Position numbers and translations under genes: made by a program. The notes below the pieces were generated by a model. The model ran no database searches. It was not told the origin of the DNA and worked only from the letters and a program-made list of their open reading frames with translations. From an uncultured Oscillospiraceae bacterium (lineage in GTDB: Bacteria; Bacillota; Clostridia; Oscillospirales; Acutalibacteraceae): a stretch of 38,167 bases of DNA. Each line of letters opens with the position of its first letter. Within the stretch, counting starts at the first letter, position 1. Below are positions 8,518 through 14,770 of the stretch, one piece after another. The stretch covers positions 1 to 38,167 of the forward strand of contig CAOKRT010000014.1 of NCBI GenBank assembly GCA_948471205.1, written 5' to 3'.

Positions 8518-9208
8518 TACTTTTATCATTTATTCTTCTTGCAAGGTAAACACAGGGGGTATCCAGCACGGAAGTAACAATATAAATTACATAGCTGGAT
8601 GCAAATATGGAAACAAGTGTTTTCATATCATATGTGCCGTAAAAGGCAAACAGTGTAAACAATGCTGTATTTATGAGCTGGCTGATAAGGGTGGAACCGT
8701 TGTTTCTGAGCCATAAAAAGCTTCTTCTGTTTCCTGATTTTTTTTCTGTGAATGCCCACCATTTGTGATAAAGCCAAACATCAAACATCTGACTTACGGC
8801 ATATACAGCAAAGGACGCAATCATCATTCTCGGCGTATTTGAAAATACACTTTTTATGGCCGGCATTGCCATGTCGGTACTGCTGGGAATGTAAAGAAGC
8901 CAGCTTTGGCTTAAAAGCAAGAAGAATAAGGATGTGAACATTCCAATCCAAACAGCTCTGTTTGCCGCTTTTTTGCCTTCACATTCCGAAAGGATATCTG
9001 TTATTAAAAATGTAGATGCAAATAGTATATTGCCGAGGGTTTGTTCCATACCGAAAGCATTTATAAGAATAAGCGCTTCAATATTTGCCAGTATGGTGGC
9101 AATAGCAGACATGCAGTAAAGTCCGCTTTTTCCAAAAAATTTATAAGATATAAGTACCATTGAAAAAGTAAATATCAAGGACGCAATAAGCAAAAGTTCA
9201 TTTATCAT
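8501..9208 (-). CDS. yhhQ: Queuosine precursor transporter (VUT/YhhQ family)
   Basis: A 235-aa membrane protein of the VUT (vitamin uptake transporter-like, formerly DUF165) family. The family imports 7-deazaguanine precursors of queuosine (preQ0, preQ1 or queuine). Signature blocks are FLITDILSECEGKKAA in the N-terminal half (Asp-x3-Glu-x2-Gly) and RNNGSTLISQLINTALF in the C-terminal half. About six membrane segments are present. ATG 9208 follows the stop of the QueL-like gene with one base between (TGA-A-ATG on the minus strand), so the pair is translationally coupled. The upstream TTG start at 9226 would overlap the GGAG site and is less likely. Pairing with queL and a preQ1-type leader supports queuine as a cargo. 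Confidence 0.88.
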   Translation of the reverse strand: MINELLLIASLIFTFSMVLISYKFFGKSGLYCMSAIATILANIEALILINAFGMEQTLGNILFASTFLITDILSECEGKKAANRAVWIGMFTSLFFLLLSQSWLLYIPSSTDMAMPAIKSVFSNTPRMMIASFAVYAVSQMFDVWLYHKWWAFTEKKSGNRRSFLWLRNNGSTLISQLINTALFTLFAFYGTYDMKTLVSIFASSYVIYIVTSVLDTPCVYLARRINDKSKKDGQ

Positions 9209-9209
9209 T

Positions 9210-9905
9210 TCAGTCACCAACTCCAAAATCTGTATTATTAATTAAAATGTCAATTCTTTCATGTTTCTTATACAACGGATAAAGTTTTTCCGTAAAATCG
9301 GAAATTACTTTGCTGTCGGGCTGAACAGCGGTTGAATTTTTGCACATTATGTTCACACATATTCGTTCAAAGTATTCAAGCCCGAGCATAATATCGTTTT
9401 TCATTGAAGCAACAGTTTGTCCTGTAATTCCAAAAAGAAAATTGGCTTCATCAAAATTTTTGCTGATGTTTTTTTCGCTCTTTTCAGGTATTCCTTTTTT
9501 CAGAATATTCTCTCGAAAATCAAAATCAAAGGTTTCCAGTCCAAGCTTCAGTTTCAAATCAAAATCTTTGAATTCTTTACGCAAATCGGGAATTCGGTTT
9601 CGGTAAAGATAATGTGCTTCAAAATGAATGGTTTTGATATTTTTTTCATAGCATATTTGTTTTATAAGCAGAATGGTTTTTCGGTCAAGCTCGAAAACAG
9701 AACCGCTGTTAATTACTTCAAGCTCTCCGAATTCACCTGTAACATTTTTTAATATACTGCTGTTGAGTGTGAAATTTTCGTTTTCATCTGCACATTTGTC
9801 ACAATGATAATCGCAGAAGGTGCATTTTCTATAAATACAGCCGCTGCCTCTTAAAAGAACGATTTCACGTTTTCTTTTTTCTGTAATTTTACTGTATCTT
9901 TCCAT
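9210..9905 (-). CDS. queL: QueL-like radical SAM enzyme (queuine lyase candidate)
   Basis: A 231-aa radical SAM protein from ATG 9905 (MERYSKITEKRKREIVLLRG). The iron-sulfur cysteines are C23, C28 and C31, spaced C-x4-C-x2-C rather than the classical C-x3-C-x2-C, followed by DYHCDKC. The C-terminus is ILINNTDFGVGD. I recall close relatives starting MExY...REIVLLRGSGC and ending NNTDFGVG. In Clostridioides difficile a radical SAM enzyme, QueL, cleaves queuine to preQ1 and is encoded beside YhhQ and QueK. The neighbouring yhhQ and the preQ1-like leader point to the same job. No QueK (queuosine hydrolase) gene is present. A longer frame starts at 9950, but its extra residues are encoded by the leader terminator. 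No Shine-Dalgarno sits at the usual distance from ATG 9905, only an AT-rich stretch. Confidence 0.72.
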   Translation of the reverse strand: MERYSKITEKRKREIVLLRGSGCIYRKCTFCDYHCDKCADENENFTLNSSILKNVTGEFGELEVINSGSVFELDRKTILLIKQICYEKNIKTIHFEAHYLYRNRIPDLRKEFKDFDLKLKLGLETFDFDFRENILKKGIPEKSEKNISKNFDEANFLFGITGQTVASMKNDIMLGLEYFERICVNIMCKNSTAVQPDSKVISDFTEKLYPLYKKHERIDILINNTDFGVGD

Positions 9906-10026
9906 AATAATAAAAAAAGCGCCCGATAAGGACGCAGAAGGGCATGGCATACCCTTTATACTCCTTAGTTTTGATTTGAAAAAATCCTATTGGTATTTTC
10001 CGGGCAGGATGGTTACGAACTGCCTA
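9906..10026 (-). promoter_or_regulatory. Candidate preQ1-type riboswitch with attenuator, upstream of queL
   Basis: Reading the minus strand, the leader begins near 10026. P1 is GGCAG (10024-10020) with CTGCC (10007-10003), enclosing the 12-nt loop TTCGTAACCATC. Next comes a hairpin GGAAAATACC/GGATTTTTTC (10002-9979). An A-rich tail then ends in ACTAAGGAG (9969-9961). After an AAGGGTAT/ATGCCCTT hairpin (9956-9938) comes GCGTCC-TTATC-GGGCGC (9935-9919) followed by seven T: an intrinsic terminator right before the coding start. TAAGGA (9967-9962) can pair with TCCTTA (9932-9927), an antiterminator. A small stem, a pseudoknot-capable loop and an A-rich tail ending AAGGAG resemble preQ1 aptamers. 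Class III is possible because a hairpin is inserted. Class and ligand are not proven. Confidence 0.7.
9912..9935 (-). terminator. Intrinsic terminator of the queL leader (attenuator)
   Basis: GCGTCC / GGGCGC stem (one T-G pair) with a 5-nt loop and a run of seven T, ending 7 nt before ATG 9905. It sits between the promoter and the coding region, so it must be conditional. Confidence 0.8.
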
Positions 10027-10032
10027 TGTGTT

Positions 10033-10060
10033 ATTTTATCATTTTTTTATGATTTGTCAA
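10033..10060 (-). promoter_or_regulatory. Promoter of the queL-yhhQ leader
   Basis: A consensus TTGACA (10060-10055), a 16-nt spacer and TAAAAT (10038-10033) on the minus strand. It is the best -35 match in the window that has a correctly spaced -10. Confidence 0.75.
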
Positions 10061-10089
10061 CAAATTTTTTATAGTTTTATAAAAATGAG

Positions 10090-10114
10090 TTTGTAAAGCA
10101 AATAACTTTACAAA
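10090..10114. repeat. Perfect 9-bp inverted repeat
   Basis: TTTGTAAAG (10090-10098) and CTTTACAAA (10106-10114) flank a 7-nt centre. It lies upstream of the queL promoter and has no T-run, so it is more likely a protein site or a chance hairpin than a terminator. The rest of 10115-10229 is AT-rich with nothing I can name. Confidence 0.4.
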
Positions 10115-10229
10115 GCTGTGTGTGATAAAAACGCAGGTATAAAGCCAATTTCTAATAAAGTGCAGATTATATTTTATAGAAATAAAGGAAAAAACCTTTA
10201 CATACAAATTTTATAAACTGTAAAAAAAC

Positions 10230-10262
10230 AAAACCGTCTGCAAATATATTGCAAACGGTTTT
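10230..10262 (-). terminator. Terminator of the nanE-nanA operon
   Basis: AAAACCGT (10230-10237) pairs with ACGGTTTT (10255-10262), and TGCAA with TTGCA inside. On the minus strand it is followed by GTTTTTTTAC. Confidence 0.8.
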
Positions 10263-10273
10263 TAATATGCTTT

Positions 10274-11161
10274 TTACTCGCTCATAAGTTTTTCGGCAAT
10301 CTTTTTCATAGAAGCACGGCATTCATCTGTAATAGGAAGAAAAGGCTTTCTGCATTCGCCCATATCAATTCCCATTTCGCTGAGAATTGCTTTTTCAGAC
10401 TGGAAAACACCATGTTTAATCATCTCTGTAATGATTTCATCAGCTTCGTTTTGACCTTTGATTGCTTCATCAATGTTTCCTGCTTTAAAATCATTCATTA
10501 TTTTTTTGAACTTTTTGCCCATGAAATTATATGTGCTTCCGATTGCGCCGTCTGCACCCATTGCAAGACCTGAAAGAAGCGTTTCGTCAAAACCGTTGTA
10601 AACAACGATTTCACGGTCAAGCTGTTTAAACTGCTGCAGTGCAAACATATCGCTTGATGTATGCTTAATGCCTATGAATTTTTCGTTTTTAAACATTTCA
10701 TTTGCAACATCTTTGGTAAGTGCAAATTTTCCCGAATTGGGAAAGTTGTAAACAATCATCGGAAGAGATGTGCTGTTTGCAATATCATTGTAATAACCTG
10801 TTATGGATTCAAGCGGAAATCCGTAATAATACGGTGCAACAGCAGAAATTGCATCATAGCCAAGGCTTTCCGCATATTTTGCCATATCAATTGCCGCATC
10901 TGTGTGCAGTGTGCCTACATGTGCAATCAGAGTTGCTCTGCCCTTTGTTGCTTCGGCAACGCATTTAAAGGTTGCCTTTCGTTCTTCATTTGTAAGAAGA
11001 AGACCTTCCCCCGTGCTTCCGCCTACGTAAAAGCCGTCAATGCCGTTTTCAAGATTAAATTCAACAAGCTTTTCCATTGCTTCAAAATTAACGGATGAAT
11101 CCTTATTAAACGGTGTTAACAATGCCGAAAATAATCCTTTGAATTTGTTTAAATCGTTCAT
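10274..11161 (-). CDS. nanA: N-acetylneuraminate lyase
   Basis: A class I aldolase of the DapA/NanA family (295 aa) that splits sialic acid (Neu5Ac) into N-acetylmannosamine and pyruvate (EC 4.1.3.3). The pyruvate-binding GSTGE motif is at residues 48-52, the catalytic Tyr is in IVYNFPN (near 137), and the Schiff-base Lys is in GIKHTSSD (near 165). Thr/Ser after the Lys and the YYGFP segment favour NanA over dihydrodipicolinate synthase. Its ATG overlaps the nanE stop by 4 nt (ATGA), and a terminator follows. No sialic acid transporter or nanK lies nearby, so those functions must be encoded elsewhere. Confidence 0.93.
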   Translation of the reverse strand: MNDLNKFKGLFSALLTPFNKDSSVNFEAMEKLVEFNLENGIDGFYVGGSTGEGLLLTNEERKATFKCVAEATKGRATLIAHVGTLHTDAAIDMAKYAESLGYDAISAVAPYYYGFPLESITGYYNDIANSTSLPMIVYNFPNSGKFALTKDVANEMFKNEKFIGIKHTSSDMFALQQFKQLDREIVVYNGFDETLLSGLAMGADGAIGSTYNFMGKKFKKIMNDFKAGNIDEAIKGQNEADEIITEMIKHGVFQSEKAILSEMGIDMGECRKPFLPITDECRASMKKIAEKLMSE

Positions 11162-11829
11162 TTTTCAAACTCCTTTGCAAATCTTTTTGTAATATCCATC
11201 GGTCTTGTAATTGCACTTCCGATTACAACTGCATACGGATCGCATGCAAGCACCTTATCAAGCTGTGCGATTTCCCAAATTCCACCTTCTGCAATAACTT
11301 TTGCATGCAGTTCTCTGCGCATTCTGGACAGCATATCGTAATCGGGAATAGAAATGCCTTTTGTGTATTCTGTATATCCGCGCATTGTGCTGCCCACATA
11401 GTCAAATCCCATTTCGTCTGCTGCTTTTGCTTCCTCAAAAGTAGAGCAGTCCGCCATGATTTCAACGTGCGGTGCGTTTTCGCGGATATAAGCCACCAAA
11501 TCTTCCAACTTTTCGCCGTTTGGGCGCGGTCTTGCCGTTGCATCAAGCGCAATAACCTCACAGCCTGTTGAAAGAAGTTCTTTTACTTCTTTCAGTGTAG
11601 GCGTAATGTAAACATCACTGTCATCATACACAGCCTTAATAATTCCGATTACGGGAACGGAAACCTCTTTTTTGATTGCAATGATATCCGATACATAGTT
11701 AGCCCGGATACCTTTTGCACCGCCGAGAACAGCGGCCCTTGCAAAATGATGCATCATCTCAAGTCCGTAAAGAGGTTCGCCCTTTACTGCCTGGCAAGAT
11801 ACTATCAGTCCACGGTTTAAATTAGCCAT
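11158..11829 (-). CDS. nanE: N-acetylmannosamine-6-phosphate 2-epimerase
   Basis: A 223-aa TIM-barrel enzyme converting ManNAc-6-P to GlcNAc-6-P in sialic acid catabolism (EC 5.1.3.9). Family blocks are RGLIVSCQA at the N-terminus, VIGIIK with the catalytic Lys (near 65), DATARPRP, MADCSTFEEA and AEGGI. Length matches the family. It is the first gene of nanE-nanA, with GCAGGTG before ATG 11827-11829 and a promoter at 11863-11891. It faces the beta-mannosidase gene across a 127-nt divergent intergenic region, which would allow joint control. Confidence 0.94.
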   Translation of the reverse strand: MANLNRGLIVSCQAVKGEPLYGLEMMHHFARAAVLGGAKGIRANYVSDIIAIKKEVSVPVIGIIKAVYDDSDVYITPTLKEVKELLSTGCEVIALDATARPRPNGEKLEDLVAYIRENAPHVEIMADCSTFEEAKAADEMGFDYVGSTMRGYTEYTKGISIPDYDMLSRMRRELHAKVIAEGGIWEIAQLDKVLACDPYAVVIGSAITRPMDITKRFAKEFEK

Positions 11830-11862
11830 ATCATTTCACCTGCCGTTAAATAAATATAGTTT

Positions 11863-11891
11863 ATTTTAGCATAGATTATATTTAACTTCAA
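11863..11891 (-). promoter_or_regulatory. Promoter of nanE-nanA
   Basis: TTGAAG (11891-11886), 17-nt spacer and TAAAAT (11868-11863) on the minus strand. Confidence 0.6.
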
Positions 11892-11907
11892 TAAAAAATT
11901 GCGGCAG

Positions 11908-11936
11908 TTGCATAATTTTTAAAATAATGATATACT
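11908..11936 (+). promoter_or_regulatory. Promoter of the beta-mannosidase gene
   Basis: TTGCAT (11908-11913), 17-nt spacer and TATACT (11931-11936). It lies 16 nt from the end of the divergent nanE promoter, so one regulator bound between could affect both. Confidence 0.65.
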
Positions 11937-11956
11937 CATTTCAGAGGTGAATTTTT

Positions 11957-14407
11957 ATGAAAAGTATAAGTTTAAACGGAAAATGGAAAATGACGCTTAA
12001 ATCGGCCGGACGCGACTATGAAGCAAATGTGCCTTGCTCGGATTACAGCGCAATGCTGGACTGCGGCGCTATATCAAATCCTTTTTATTCCTGTAATGAA
12101 AAAGATTGTCTTTTTATTGCAGATTCCGAAAAAACATTTAAAAAAAGTTTTCATGTGGAAAAAGAATTGCTTGATAATGAAAAAATTATTTTATCGTGCA
12201 AAATGCTTGACACACTTTGTGATGTTTATATGAATGATATTTTAATCGGAAAAGGGCAGAATGCCTATTTATGCTATGAATTTGATGCCAAGCAGGCGGT
12301 CAGAGAAGGCGAAAATACTGTAAAAATCACATTTTATTCACCTGTTGATTATGTTGTTCAAAAGCAGAAGGAAAATCCGCTTCCAAGAAATGCAAATGGT
12401 ATCAACGGTGTTCCGTATATCAGAAAACCGGCATGTCATTTCGGATGGGACTGGGGCATTAATCTGCCGTTTTCTGGCATAATCGGCGATATAGAACTGC
12501 TTGCGTATCATTCTGAAATAACGGATTTTGATGTTGAACAAGAGCATGTTGACGGAACCGTTAAAATTGATGTTACAGCTTTCGGAGACGGTGCGGCAAA
12601 CGGTGAGATTATTGCACCGGACGGCAAAGTAATACCGCTTGTGTTTGAAAACGGAAAAGCAAGCGCCGTTATAGAAAATCCGGATTTATGGTGGACTTAT
12701 GAACTGTCCGGAAAAGATGTACAGCCGCTTTATACTGTAAAAGTAAACAATCTTACCAAAAGAATAGGACTTCGTACCATTGTGCTTAACAGAGACGAAG
12801 ATGAATACGGCAATAATTTTCAGTTTGTTTTAAACGGTGTTCCGATTTTTGCAAAGGGCGCAAACCTGATTCCTGCAAATGCAATGGCGGATAAGATTAC
12901 AGACAGTGATACGGCAAAGCTGATTCATGATGCGCGCCTTGCCAATATGAATATGATTAGAGTATGGGGCGGCGGATATTACGGTTCTGACAGCTTTTTT
13001 GATATGTGTGATGAAAAGGGAATACTGGTTTGGCAGGATTTTATGTTTGCCTGCCTTATGTATCCTTTTTATGAAGAGGATTTCCTTAATAATGTTAAAG
13101 CCGAAATAGCCTATAATGTTAAAAGATTAAAGCATCATGCGGCACTTGCTTTGTGGTGCGGTAATAATGAAATTGAATTTATGTTTGCCCATCTTCCCGA
13201 ACAGCAGAAAATCGTGCAGTGGTATAAAAAATTCTTTTATGAAATTCTGCCTGCCGAAATCAGAAAGGAAGATAAAAAAACATCATACATAGAAACTTCA
13301 CCAATCGGTAAGGGATTCAGAAAAAACATTACTGCCGATAACTGGGGCGATACTCATATGTGGCATGTTTGGCACGGAAGTAAAAACCTGAAGTATTACC
13401 GTACAAGAATGACAAGATTTTGCAGTGAATACGGTATGGAATCATTGCCCAGTATGGACTGTATAAAGGAATTTGCACCGGCTGGTGAACTTGATTTGTA
13501 TTCAAAAACAATGCTTTATCATCAGAAATGTCTCAGCGGTAACAGCAAAATGTTTTTCTATCTTCTTGAAAGATATAAAGAGCCTGCTTCTTTCGAGGAT
13601 TTGATTTATTTTACGGGACTTACCCAGATGGAATGTATCCGGGATGCCACAGAGCATTGGCGCAGAAATAAAGGAAGATGCAATGGTTCGCTGTGGTGGC
13701 AGTATAATGACTGCTGGGGTGCTCCGAGCTGGTCGTCGGTGGACTTTTTCGGAAAATGGAAGCCGCTTATGTATGTTTCAAAAGAGTTTAACCAGCCGTT
13801 TACGCTTTCTTTTGAAGATACGAAAAACAGCGTGGCAATTTACATTATTAACGATACATTAAAGAAAAAGCCGTGTTCACTTAAATTCAGTATTTATGAT
13901 TTTGACGGACATAAGCTTCTTTCAAAGAATGTTGATATAAGAATGAAAGCGAATGTATCAAAAAAAGCAATAGAAATTCCTGTTGGGGCAATTAATAAGA
14001 AAAACTGCTTTATTAAGGCTACGCTCAGCTGCGGCGGAAGCATTGTTGCAGAACGCACAAAGGTTTTGCTTCCTGAAAGAAAGCTTCATCTTAAAAAGGC
14101 GAATATAAAATGCACAGTTTTAAACAATGAAATTATCCTTGAAAGCGATACGTTTGCAAGGCAGGTTTTTGTGGATGTTAAGGGTGTGAATGTTCCGCTT
14201 ACAGAAAACTGTTTTGATCTTCTTCCCGGCAGAAAGAAAACCATAAAGCTTTCAGACAATGCAATGATAAACCCGGATGATGTAACGGTTAAATGTGTTA
14301 ACAACATAGAGTGCAAAGGTTCTGCGCTCGGCAGGCTTATTTACAGGCTTAAATTTGTTCTTCAGCCCGTAAACCTTGCAAATATGTTTTATTATTCGGT
14401 TAGTTGA
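11957..14407 (+). CDS. GH2 beta-mannosidase
   Basis: An 816-aa glycoside hydrolase family 2 enzyme of the beta-mannosidase type (EC 3.2.1.25), which releases beta-linked mannose, for example Man-beta-1,4-GlcNAc from N-glycan cores or mannan oligosaccharides. Order: sugar-binding jelly-roll (about 1-185, with PACHFGWDWG, a mannosidase hallmark), Ig-like domain (185-275), TIM barrel (about 280-600), C-terminal beta domain. The acid/base is E405 in WCGNNEIE and the nucleophile is E491 in FCSEYGMES. There is no signal peptide, so it acts in the cytoplasm on imported oligosaccharides. AGAGGTG precedes ATG 11957. Divergence from nanE supports a role in degrading host sialylated glycans. Confidence 0.92.
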   Translation: MKSISLNGKWKMTLKSAGRDYEANVPCSDYSAMLDCGAISNPFYSCNEKDCLFIADSEKTFKKSFHVEKELLDNEKIILSCKMLDTLCDVYMNDILIGKGQNAYLCYEFDAKQAVREGENTVKITFYSPVDYVVQKQKENPLPRNANGINGVPYIRKPACHFGWDWGINLPFSGIIGDIELLAYHSEITDFDVEQEHVDGTVKIDVTAFGDGAANGEIIAPDGKVIPLVFENGKASAVIENPDLWWTYELSGKDVQPLYTVKVNNLTKRIGLRTIVLNRDEDEYGNNFQFVLNGVPIFAKGANLIPANAMADKITDSDTAKLIHDARLANMNMIRVWGGGYYGSDSFFDMCDEKGILVWQDFMFACLMYPFYEEDFLNNVKAEIAYNVKRLKHHAALALWCGNNEIEFMFAHLPEQQKIVQWYKKFFYEILPAEIRKEDKKTSYIETSPIGKGFRKNITADNWGDTHMWHVWHGSKNLKYYRTRMTRFCSEYGMESLPSMDCIKEFAPAGELDLYSKTMLYHQKCLSGNSKMFFYLLERYKEPASFEDLIYFTGLTQMECIRDATEHWRRNKGRCNGSLWWQYNDCWGAPSWSSVDFFGKWKPLMYVSKEFNQPFTLSFEDTKNSVAIYIINDTLKKKPCSLKFSIYDFDGHKLLSKNVDIRMKANVSKKAIEIPVGAINKKNCFIKATLSCGGSIVAERTKVLLPERKLHLKKANIKCTVLNNEIILESDTFARQVFVDVKGVNVPLTENCFDLLPGRKKTIKLSDNAMINPDDVTVKCVNNIECKGSALGRLIYRLKFVLQPVNLANMFYYSVS

Positions 14408-14435
14408 TAATTTGTGATTAAAGGGGAATATAAAA

Positions 14436-14711
14436 ATGATTGATACAAGATGCGGTTTAAAATGTGAAGGCTGCGAATATGTTAAAAGCTGTAACTGCGG
14501 CGGCTGTATTGCAACAAACGGTCATCCGTTTCACGGGGCATGCCCGGTTGCTGCCTGCTGTCAGGAAAAAGGTTTTCAGCACTGCGGGGAATGTCCCCAG
14601 CTTCCATGCGGCTTATTAACACAGTATTCCTGCGATCCGGAACACGGAGATAATCCTCCCGGAGCAAGAATTGAGCAATGCAAAAAATGGGTTGATACAA
14701 ATAATCGGTAA
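14436..14711 (+). CDS. DUF3795-type cysteine-rich protein
   Basis: A 91-aa protein with 16 Cys residues, in pairs such as C-x2-C (CEGC, CGGC, CGEC) and the opening MIDTRCGLKCEGCEY. This matches the small DUF3795 family common in anaerobes. The cysteines may bind zinc or an iron-sulfur cluster; the function is unknown. AAAGGGG lies about 8 nt before the ATG. It follows the mannosidase by 28 nt on the same strand and probably shares its transcript. Confidence 0.75.
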   Translation: MIDTRCGLKCEGCEYVKSCNCGGCIATNGHPFHGACPVAACCQEKGFQHCGECPQLPCGLLTQYSCDPEHGDNPPGARIEQCKKWVDTNNR

Positions 14712-14738
14712 ATTTACATAAGATTTCGGTTAAAAAAT

Positions 14739-14766
14739 AAAAAGAGCGGTAAAAACCGCTCTTTTT
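14739..14766. terminator. Bidirectional terminator
   Basis: AAAAAGAGCGGT (14739-14750), loop AAAA, ACCGCTCTTTTT (14755-14766). It serves the convergent DUF3795 and beta-galactosidase genes. Confidence 0.9.
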
Positions 14767-14770
14767 ATTT

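Noticed and set aside
9906-9950. Upstream start (9950) for the QueL-like protein
   Set aside because: Its extra 15 codons are the terminator hairpin and T-run, and the family starts at MERYSK. AAGGAG 10 nt upstream keeps a small possibility open.
10090-10114. Inverted repeat as a second terminator
   Set aside because: The stem is followed by mixed sequence rather than T on both strands, and no gene reads into it from the left.
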